The notes under the pieces were generated by a model that had not been told where the DNA came from, did not search any database, and saw only the letters and a program-made list of their open reading frames with translations. Positions 9,463 through 18,500 of a stretch of DNA of 32,194 nt are shown here, piece by piece. How positions within the stretch are numbered: the first letter of the stretch is position 1; each line of letters starts with the position of its first letter. Source of the stretch: Clostridia bacterium. GTDB taxonomy: Bacteria; Bacillota; Clostridia; Oscillospirales; CAG-272. A program made the translations under genes and the position numbers. The DNA lies in NCBI GenBank assembly GCA_017533565.1, contig JAFXHU010000031.1, positions 1 to 32,194 of the forward strand, written 5' to 3'.

Positions 9463-11364
9463 TTAATAATTTCTTTTTATTTCGAGCAGCCATTCCGCAA
9501 GCATAAGCGTAAAGAGCGCCACGGCAAAATACAGAATGATATCCTCGTATTCAAGGCTTTTGACACTCTCCGCCCTTGTAAAGGGTAGCACGTCGGCGGT
9601 TTTCGAGGCGTCGCTTTCCTCCGAGGGGATTTTAACGAAGAAGCTTTCCTCGGGACGCTCGCTTCCGTTTGCAGAGGCTTCGGTAACCGTATAAGTACCC
9701 GGACGCGAGGGGGTAAACTCTCCCTCTGCACCCGAAAAAGCATACTCCTCGTCGCCGAAGGTTATTTTAAGCGACTCGGTCATACCGTGAAGCTTTATGC
9801 TCTCTCCGACCTCAAAGGTGTAGCCGTCAAACGCCTTGTAAATAAAGCTGTTGAACATATTGTAAATGAGAATGGAAAAATCGGGCAATGCAATAAGATT
9901 CGAATAGTTCAAATCAAACGCCCAAACAAGCACCCTTGACTCCGGTGTATCGCGAAGAAGCATTACGGGTCTGTTGTTGTAGAACATAAGCTCCTCGTAG
10001 CCCTCGCTCGTGAGTATATCGTTGTATTTCGATATGGTGATGCGCTGTGCCGTTGTATATTCGGTAAGCCTGCTTTGCACTCCCGCGCTGAGCGTGGAGC
10101 TGCTGTCCACCGAGTAGGACGAGCCTATCTGCAAATCCGAGCCGAGCGGCGCGGTGCGCGGATCAACGAGCAAAACCACTCCGTCGGTCGGTAATACGTC
10201 GGGCATACTATGCTCGAATATGTATATATCGTAGCCCTCGGTTGCGGCGGCCTCGTCGGCACGGAGCATTGCAAACTGAACGTCCCATATTTCCTTGTAT
10301 CTTTCTCTGATGGTTCGTATCGCGCTCTCAAAGAAATTGTTCGGAGAGGAGCTTGCGTACTGGATTTTTACGACGCTCCTTTTGCCGCCGTAAAGCAGAT
10401 AGGAGTTATCGTCGGGAAAGGAATCCCTAACCCCTACGTAAGCCTCGATATAATCGTAGGAATACACCGCAGCCTCCGACATATCGTCAGAGGTAAATAC
10501 AATCTCCTTTTCCTCCGAGGAGGGGTCGAAAAACTCACCCTTCTCAAGCTTTACGGTTTTGCTTTCATCTCCGTTTGCACCGTGTATTTCACAGTACACG
10601 GTAAGAAAACCGGTTTTGCCGTAGCAGGCGGCGTTTACCGTTATTTTATAGTGATTATCGTTATCAAGCTCCGCACTGCAGCCGAGTATAGCCGCATTCC
10701 ACTCGTCCTCCGACGCGACGTTTATCACGTTGACACCGCTGTCGTAGGCATATTCGGTTGCGGTATAGAGGTAAACCTCCGCGGCGGGGTTAACCGAAGC
10801 AACCGCCTCTGCAAGCGTCATAGCACCCGTAATATCCGACGAGGAAAAGCCGCAATACTCCTCCAAGGACAGGGCAAGCCCGTCCATTATATCAAGCGCA
10901 TCGTCCTTGCCGTCGCCCCCCACTCTCGTGAAAAGATAATCCGCGGAATCGTCCGCAAGAATAAGGGTGACGTAAGAGCCGCCGTCAAATGCAGCCTTTG
11001 CCCTTTCCCTTGCCTGCTTGACGGCTCTTTCAAAGCGCGTTTCCTTTGCATCCTTCATACGCATAGATGCGGATGCGTCTATTATTATAACCGACTCCTC
11101 CTTATTCCCCTGCGCGAAGGATTTGATTACGGGTCCCGCAAGCGATACTCCCAAAACGGTGAGGATAAGGATTTGACAAAGCAGGGTGAGAACGTTATGC
11201 AGCCTGCTTATCGGTATTCTTTTTTTCGTATATTTCAGACTTTTGCGCCATACGAAGGTCGTCGATATGCGCTTGTTCTGATAATTCGGCTTGATGACGT
11301 ATATCAAAATCAACACCGCCAAGCCAAGTAAACCCAAAAATCCGATGGGTGTAAGCCAACTCAT
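9463..11364 (-). CDS. BatA-like membrane protein with a VWA domain
   Basis: I place the start at the ATG at 11364 (633 residues). It has an AGGTAGGA ribosome site just upstream and opens directly with a BatA N-terminal domain: WLTPIGFLGLLGL as the first membrane segment (4-24), a basic ISTTFVWRKSLKY stretch and a second membrane segment (about 57-77). The in-frame ATG at 11400 has no ribosome site. A VWA domain follows with the MIDAS DASAS (Asp96, Ser98, Ser100). The middle contains beta-rich and Rossmann-like regions (for example YDIYIFEHSMPDVLPTDGVVLLVDP). A last membrane segment lies at about 604-623, before the basic tail EIKRNY. This matches the long BatA-like protein of clostridial MoxR/Bat clusters. 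It is flanked closely by the three-TM gene upstream (45 nt) and the double-VWA gene downstream (12 nt), forming a probable membrane complex. Its exact role is unknown. Confidence 0.88.
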   Translation of the reverse strand: MSWLTPIGFLGLLGLAVLILIYVIKPNYQNKRISTTFVWRKSLKYTKKRIPISRLHNVLTLLCQILILTVLGVSLAGPVIKSFAQGNKEESVIIIDASASMRMKDAKETRFERAVKQARERAKAAFDGGSYVTLILADDSADYLFTRVGGDGKDDALDIMDGLALSLEEYCGFSSSDITGAMTLAEAVASVNPAAEVYLYTATEYAYDSGVNVINVASEDEWNAAILGCSAELDNDNHYKITVNAACYGKTGFLTVYCEIHGANGDESKTVKLEKGEFFDPSSEEKEIVFTSDDMSEAAVYSYDYIEAYVGVRDSFPDDNSYLLYGGKRSVVKIQYASSSPNNFFESAIRTIRERYKEIWDVQFAMLRADEAAATEGYDIYIFEHSMPDVLPTDGVVLLVDPRTAPLGSDLQIGSSYSVDSSSTLSAGVQSRLTEYTTAQRITISKYNDILTSEGYEELMFYNNRPVMLLRDTPESRVLVWAFDLNYSNLIALPDFSILIYNMFNSFIYKAFDGYTFEVGESIKLHGMTESLKITFGDEEYAFSGAEGEFTPSRPGTYTVTEASANGSERPEESFFVKIPSEESDASKTADVLPFTRAESVKSLEYEDIILYFAVALFTLMLAEWLLEIKRNY

Positions 11365-11409
11365 TACTTTTCCTACCTTACGATAATGCCGAAACGGCAT
11401 TTATTCAAA

Positions 11410-12438
11410 CTAAATTCCGCTGAAATAGGTTTCGAAAAATTCGATTATTTCCTCCGGAATATCCGTTTCAGCTTCAAAAATTCCGGTTGCGTACTGATAA
11501 TAAAATTCAAGATAATCCCGATAGTACGTCGCACCGTCAATAAACTGATTTCTATCCTGCCACTTACCGCCGCCCGAGCCTTCGCCGTCGTCCTTTACGT
11601 TATCTCCTCCGAGCTGGTCGGAGCTTCCTCCGCCGCCCTCCTCGATAACCTCTCCGTACGGAAGGTCGTCCGCGGCATCGCCGTCTTCTCCGTCGGCAGG
11701 GTCGGAGCTTATTTTTTCAAAGCGAGCCTTTATTTCCATATTTGCGACAACGGCGCTTTCACATCTTTCGGGGCAGTCCTCGCCGTCATCCCATCCGACG
11801 AATCTCCATCCGTTATCCGCAACCGCACGGACGGTGGTGGCATCCTCTCCAAAGCCGACGCTTTGCCGAGCCGCGCCCTTGATAAAGCCGCCGCCCTCCA
11901 CGGTGTAAACCACCTCAAAGCTGCAGTCCGCCCCCTGTGCAAGCAAATCCCTTCCGTAGGGGATTTTGCCCTGTGCCGCCGCTATGCCGAGTATGCACAG
12001 CGTAATTGCAAGCGCCAGAAGCACGGATGCTACCGCAATCGGAAGGCGCGCGGGTCTTATCCCGATGCTTTCGGCAGGAAGCCTGCCAAGCGAGCCCCTT
12101 GCATCCTCTCTCTGAAGCTCGGCAAGGGTTGACGTGTCGCCGCGAAGCTCCAGCATGGTTATCATTCGCTCCTCCAGCCCGTATCTGTCGATTCGGGCGG
12201 CAACCGCCTTTTCGGTAGGCTTGTATTTAAAGATGTACAAAAGGACACCGAGGATAGCTCCAAGCGGTATGCCTACCGCCGCGCCGAGCCATACTGCTCC
12301 GACTCCGAGCATCCAATAAAGTGCCGCGAAAATCGAGTTCACCGAAAGGCATACGACGAGCGCCCATACAGCCGATTTGACAATCCCCTCGGCAACGAGC
12401 CGCTTATAATGCCCTCCAAAGATTTGCTTTACGTCCAT
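11410..12438 (-). CDS. Three-TM membrane protein of the VWA/Bat-type cluster, with a divergent InlB-like domain
   Basis: The 342-residue product has two membrane segments (about 19-41 and 46-70). A cytoplasmic helical loop follows, with a pattern seen next to BatA-type genes (KAVAARIDRYGLEERMITMLEL), then a third membrane segment (about 131-155). The extracellular part starts with a divergent InlB or bacterial-repeat domain (about 172-243, WRFVGWDDG). It continues as an acidic Gly/Ser linker (245-292) and ends in a Tyr-rich helical tail (IDGATYYRDYLEFYYQYATG ... DIPEEIIEFFETYFSGI). I recall similar tails in proteins encoded with BatA-like proteins, though I cannot check this here. The ATG at 12438 has an AAGGA site (12447-12451) at 8-nt spacing. 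It is the first gene of the three-gene VWA cluster. No enzymatic motif is visible, and a structural or assembly role is inferred. Confidence 0.82.
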   Translation of the reverse strand: MDVKQIFGGHYKRLVAEGIVKSAVWALVVCLSVNSIFAALYWMLGVGAVWLGAAVGIPLGAILGVLLYIFKYKPTEKAVAARIDRYGLEERMITMLELRGDTSTLAELQREDARGSLGRLPAESIGIRPARLPIAVASVLLALAITLCILGIAAAQGKIPYGRDLLAQGADCSFEVVYTVEGGGFIKGAARQSVGFGEDATTVRAVADNGWRFVGWDDGEDCPERCESAVVANMEIKARFEKISSDPADGEDGDAADDLPYGEVIEEGGGGSSDQLGGDNVKDDGEGSGGGKWQDRNQFIDGATYYRDYLEFYYQYATGIFEAETDIPEEIIEFFETYFSGI

Positions 12439-12469
12439 TTACGTATTCCTTACAAAATTTGTTCTGACG

Positions 12470-12488
12470 GCGGTTGAAATCCAACCGC
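12470..12488. other. Short hairpin in the leader of the three-TM gene
   Basis: A perfect 7-bp inverted repeat, GCGGTTG (12470-12476) and CAACCGC (12482-12488), encloses a 5-nt loop. It lies 20-40 nt upstream of the ribosome site of the gene at 11410-12438. No T-run follows on either strand, so it is not a classic terminator. It may be a leader structure. Confidence 0.5.
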
Positions 12489-12553
12489 TTTGCGCTTTTG
12501 ATACCGCCGCCGAGGGCTTTTCCCCGCGGTAAAACGGTATGCCGAAAAATTCC

Positions 12554-12587
12554 CTTTTCGCGGCGGCGCGCAGTCCGCCGCGAAAAG
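12554..12587 (-). terminator. Probable intrinsic terminator or attenuator after the giant LRR gene
   Basis: A perfect 13-bp inverted repeat (12554-12566 with 12575-12587) with a GC-rich core and an 8-nt loop starts 13 bp beyond the stop of the giant gene. On the minus strand the stem is followed, after GGAA, by TTTTT. This fits a rho-independent terminator whose U-run is slightly displaced, so read-through into the VWA cluster may be partial. I found no clear promoter between this hairpin and the start at 12438. Confidence 0.65.
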
Positions 12588-12599
12588 CGCTAAAAAGAT

Positions 12600-15500
12600 T
12601 TATTCCTTGGTAAAGGTTACCTCGAACGTGCCCGGATCGTGCTTTGCGGATTTGTAGCCAACGGCAATGTAGTACGTACCCGCACGGACGAAGGTGTAAT
12701 CGTAGTCTATATCGTTAGACGGATTCGCCACCGTCGAGTAGTAGCTGGTAATTTCCTTTCCGCTTGCATCGTAAATCCATATCTTGTGGTAGCCCATACC
12801 CGTGGGTGTGGAAACGTTCCAAGCCTCTCCCGCAGAAACGGTTATGACGTAGTAGTTCACTCCGCCCTTTTCTCTAATATCGACGGTAAAGGTTCCGCCT
12901 CCGCCAATCTCGTGGGCGTATTCCATAGTCTGTCCGCGGAGGTATTTTTCTATATACTCGTCCTCGGTCAAAAAGCTTGCGTAAAGAACGTTCTGCTCCG
13001 AGCTGTAATAAAGCGCGGGAAGTGCTTCGCCCGAAAGCTCGGCATCAGCGTACCAGCCCATAAAGATATGTCCGTCCCTGTATGCCGTCGGAAGCTCTAT
13101 CGCATCCACGGAGCTTACCGAGTCTATTTCGCCGTCCGTGCCCGTGACGAAGCTGTACGTAATGCTCTCGCCCGTGTAATTTCCGAATGCGAGATGCTTG
13201 TTATTCCAGCCGCTTTCCCAGGATGAGGGAATTTCGCCTCCGCTTACGTATATTGCGGAAAGATTGACACAGCCCGCAAAGACCGACGTACCGCTCATAT
13301 CCACGGTGGAGGGTACTACGACCCGCGTTACCGAGGAATCGTTCATAAACAGATAGGGTGCAATCTCGTACGTGCCCTCGGGAAATGTTATTTCACCGTC
13401 CGTACCCTCGTAGCCGATAAGCCTTTTTTTACCGTTTACGGTGGCAAACAGGAAATCACCCTCTCTAAAGAGAACGGACGAACCCGACTCGGGTGTGTAG
13501 ATATTTACCTTTGCACCGACGAGCGCATTGTTGTTAACCGCATCGACGGAGGTGTTTACAAGACCGATTTTAACGAGATTTTCAATCGAGGATTCGTTAT
13601 AAACCTCGTAAAGCTTATAGCATTCGTTGAATGCGTACTGTCCAATCGATTTGACGTTCTTCGGAATTGTGATGGAGGTAAGAGCGTTACACTTTTTGAA
13701 CGCCCAATCGCCAATCGCAATAAGCCTTTCGGGCAATATGACACAGCGGAGCTGATAGCAGCCGTCGAAGGCGTGATTGCCTATGGTAAGAGGAGATACT
13801 CCGCCCTCCTCGAAGATAATTTCTTTTATCGTCGTGCAGTCCTGGAAATTATACGCGCTTATTTCTACGATTTCCTTTGGAATAACGAGGGTTTGCACGT
13901 TAAGCCTCGGCGGGAAGTAAGCAATTTGAGTTTTTGAGGAATTGTAAATTATTCCGCTTACCGAAACGAAGCTTTTGTTTTCCTTTGCAACGTCAAAGCT
14001 CTCTATTGCCGTGCCGTAAAAGCATCTGTCGCCGATTTCGTTGACTCCGTAGGGGATATGAATACTCGTAAGACTGCTGCAGCCCTCGAACATGCTTGCA
14101 CCGAGTCTGCCCGCGCCAGTGTCCATTTCAACGCTTGAAAGAGAGGTACAGCCAAGGAAAAGTCCGTCGCCAAGCTTTACGGTTGAGCGGTGGAGGGTTA
14201 TCTCGGTAATTGCGGTACAGCCCGAGAAGGCGTAATTTCCGAGAGTGCCGACCGACATCGGAATAGAAATCTCGGAAAGAGAGGTACAGCCAAAGAAGGC
14301 GTAGTCACCGATAACGGTGAGGTAATCGCCCGATTCAAATGCAATTTGGGAGAGGGAGGTACAGCCCTCGAAAGCTCCCGAATTTTTTGCTCCGCCGATT
14401 TCCCGCACGAGAGTGGGAACGGTGAAGCCGACGAGAGAGGTACAGCCGTAGAAGGTGCCCGCCTCGATTGCCTCAAGCTGTGAGCCGCCGACAAAGCCGA
14501 CTCTTTCAAGATACACGCAGCCGTAGAAGGCGGATGCTCCGAGCTTCTTTAAGGAGGACGGTAATACGACCTCTCTTACGGGTGTGCTTTTAAACGCCTC
14601 CTTGCCTATGGCTTCAAGTCCTTCGGGAAAGACTACGGATTCAAGCGCGGACGCGCCGAGAAATGCGCCGTCGCCGATAACGGTAAGTCCCTTCGGGAGG
14701 CTTACGCTTGTGACGATAGTGCCCGCGAAGGCTCCGCCGCCTATTTCGGTAAGAAGATTATTTTCGGAAGGCTCGAAGTCAAGCCGTTCAAGGCTTGAAT
14801 TGCGGAAGGCGTCAATTCCGACGTAAGCAAGCCTTGCGGGCAGGGTTACGCCCCCGACACCCGCACCGAAAAATGCGGAATTTCCTATAACGAGCTGCTT
14901 TTCTCCGCCAAGGTCAAAGGTAAGATTAGCAAGCGAGCTTGCCCCGTAAAAGGCGTTATCGCCGATTATTTCGACGGATACGGGAATGGATACCGCTTCA
15001 AGCGCGGTACAGCCGAAAAACGCATTCTCGCCTATTTCGCAAAGGCTTGACGGGAATATCACCGCCTTAAGCGTTGAATTGCCCGCAAAGGCGCGCTCTC
15101 CTATAAGGATTACGCCGTCCTTTACCGAATACTCCGTATCGGTGCGCCCCATCGGGTAAAGCATAAGCTCGGTTTTATTAAGATTGTAAAGCACTCCGCC
15201 GTCGGAGCTGAAGCCTTGGTTTCCCTGCTCCACAAGCACGCTCTTAAGCGAGGTGCAGCCGTCAAGCACCGCGATGTCAAGGACGGTAAGTGCCTTCGGG
15301 ATAGTAATGCTCTCAAGCGAGGTGGCGTTGTTAAACGCTCTTTCGCCTATTGAAGCGACTCCGCTCGGAATTATAATGCTTTTTATTGCCGTACAGCCCT
15401 CGAAGGCGCACTCGCCGATGGCGGAAAGATTGCTCTTGCCAACGAAGGTAACGGAGGAAACCTCCGAGCAGTAGAAGAAGGCGTAGCCGTGTATAACGGT

Positions 15501-18500
15501 TACCGACTGTGCAACCGTGACGTCGCCCGAATAAGCCATTGGGCAGAATACAAGCTCTCGCATATCCGCGGTGTAAAGGACTCCGCCCTCAACGGTATAG
15601 GGGCATCCCTCCTCCACGGTGACCGTGGCGAGCGCACTCGCGCCATAAAAGACCAACGCTCCGTCGGCAAGAGGCTGTATAACCTCACCGCTTGCGCTGA
15701 CGTAGGTGGAAAGCCTTGCGGGAAGCTCTATGGCTTCAAGCCTTATCTGCTTTTCAAACGCGCGGTAGCCAATCGTCAGGGGGTAGTCCTCCCCGCCCTT
15801 TTCAAAGGTAAATTCGGTGAGCTTTCCCGCGGTTGCGGCAAACGCGTACATACCGATACCGAGCCTGTCGCGAAGCACTCCGAATTCCTCCACGGGGGGA
15901 AGGTTGCGGACGCTTGCGGGGACGGTAAAGCTCTCGAGCCTTGATTTATAAAAGCAAAAATCACCTACGGTTGCAAGACGGGAATCCGAGTTTACCGTTA
16001 CCTTAAAGCCTATATCGCCCGACTCGGCAAAGCAGTATTCGCCAAGCTCAACGATATTTTCGGACAAAATCACCTCGGTAAGCCTCGTGCAGGATGCGAA
16101 AACGCCCCCGCGCTCAACCGCTACCATTGCAATGCCGTCCTCCTCGTATCTCCTTTGATACGCGCTTCCCAAAACGAGGTCGGGAGAGTCGGACTCGCCC
16201 TCAAATCTTACGGAGGTAAGAAGCTGACAGTTTTTAAACGCCGCAGCTCCGACGTAGCCGACGCCCTTCGGAATGACAAGCTCGGTGATGGGAACCATAT
16301 ACGTATAGGACGAAGCCGCAAAGGCGAATGCGCCTATCGACTCAAGCGAGGCGGGAAGGTACAGGTAGGCAAGCGAGCTGCATTCGTAAAATGCGTAGTT
16401 ACCGATGCTCCTAACCGACTGCGGTAAATTCATCACGGTTATAGCCGTGTTTTGATAGAAGGCGTAATCGCCTATGGATAAAAGCGACTGATTTCCTGCC
16501 TTGAAGCTTACGTTAAAGTATCTCGGGGAGGGAATTCCGTAATCCTTGTAATCCATTCCCGAAAAGGCGTATTCGCCTATTGAAACGACGGTGGTGGGTA
16601 TTTCAAGCACCGCGCCGCCGACGTTGGAGGGTCCGAAGAAGGCGTAATCGCCTATGATTTCAAGTCCCTCGGGCAGAACTATTTTCTGATAGGACACACC
16701 GTCGAAGGCGTGTGCCTCAATTTTTTTGGTATGTGCGGGCAGAACGAAATCGTACCCTTTAAGTGCCGCGTTTTGGAAGGCGGATTCCGCTATGACAAGC
16801 TCCTCCGCACAGACGTCGCCCTCAAATACGATAATGCCGATAGCGCTGTTCTTGAACGCCTCCGCACCTATGTAGGACACGCTGTTGGGAATTTTAAGAG
16901 AGGTCAGCAGCTTGTTACCGCTGAATACTCCCGCCGCTATGACGGTTACGGTATCGGGGACGGTATATTCGCCACCCCTTCCCTGCGGATAATATACTAT
17001 TTCGCTCTCGTCGGCGCTGAATACCACGCCGTCGATGCTCTTAAAATACGGGTTGCTTTCGTCAACCCTTACCTCGGTAAGCGAGCTGCAGCCTCCGAAG
17101 ATACCGGGGATTTTGGATACGTTTGCGGGAATTTCCACGGTGGTAAGAGCCGTACAGCCGTAAAATACGTTTGCTCCGAATTCAAGAGGCTTGCTTCCTC
17201 CGGCAAAGGTGACGGCTTTAAGACCCGTACAGCCGTAAAACGCGTTATCGCGTATCGACGTAACCGAGGGGGTGATTTCAAAGCTTGAAAGAGAGGTACA
17301 GCCGAGGAATGCTCCCTCGCCTATAACCGAAAGCTGGCTTCCCTCGCAAATTACAAGCTCCGAAAGCTCGGTGCAGTATGCGAAGGCTCTGTCACCGACG
17401 GTAACCGAGCTGAAGCCGTTGCCCAAGAAGGTAACCCTTTGTGCCGAGATACCGCCAAAGGCGTATTCGCCGATATAGGTAACCGTGTTGGGGATAATTA
17501 TTTCCGTAAGCCCGTCACAGCCGACGAAGGCACCCGCCGCCACCGACTGTGTGCCGAGGGTGATGCTCAACGCTCCCTCTCTTGCGGTAGGACAGTATAT
17601 GAGCTGCGAGCCGTCGGCGGAATAAAGCATTCCGTCGATTACCCTGTAGGTCGAAGAGCCTGCGGCAACGGTAAGCGTATCGAGAGATGTACAGCCGACG
17701 AAGGCGTAATCAAGGCTTTGGGTAAATTCACCCTTTTCGTTCACGCAGTACTTTGAAAGCTCGATGGAAGTAAGGTGCGCGGGAAGGAGAATATCCGTAA
17801 GCGCGGTACAGCCCGAGAAGGCTCTCTTTCCAATTACAAGCTCCGCAGCGTTATCCGCAGTTTCAAACAGCAGGGTACGAAGCGCCAAGGCGTTTGCGAA
17901 GGCGTCGTTTCCTATCTTCCTTACGCCCCTTGAAACGGTTACGGAGTTAAGAGCGCTGCCCATAAACGCTCCCTCGAATATTTCCGAGGTTTCCGCGGGG
18001 ATAACGTAGCCGCCTACCCTTCCCGCGGGCATTTTGATAAGTATTTTTCCGTCCGCCGCGTTTTCAAACAGGACTCCGTCAAGGGAGCTGTATCGCGGAT
18101 TACCCACTTCGGTGACGGCGTAAACGTTGATTTGCTCAAGCGAGGTACAGCTAACGAAGGGGTCGAGGCTGGAAATAACCTCCACCGTTGCGGGCAAATT
18201 CAAGACCTTTAAGGATTTACAGCCCGAAAAGGCGTTTCCGTCAAGCATCTTAACGGGCAAGCCGTTGTGATATGCAGGCACGGTAAGCTCGGAAACGAGA
18301 TTGATGCGCGGTCCTGCCGACACGGAATAGGCGTCCGTGCCGTTGACCTTTATGGGGGTAAAGTCGATTGTTTCGTCAATCCAGAAGGCATATACCTCCG
18401 CACCGCCGACGATGCTCCAGGGAATAAGGCTTTCGCCCGAGGCGTCGGTGTACTGCGTTCCCTTTCCGTAGGGAGCGGAGAACCAGCCCGCAAAGGAGAT

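Noticed and set aside
11365-11400. ATG at 11400 as start of the BatA-like gene
   Set aside because: There is no ribosome site before it. The ATG at 11364 has one and gives the usual BatA N-terminus starting in the first membrane helix.
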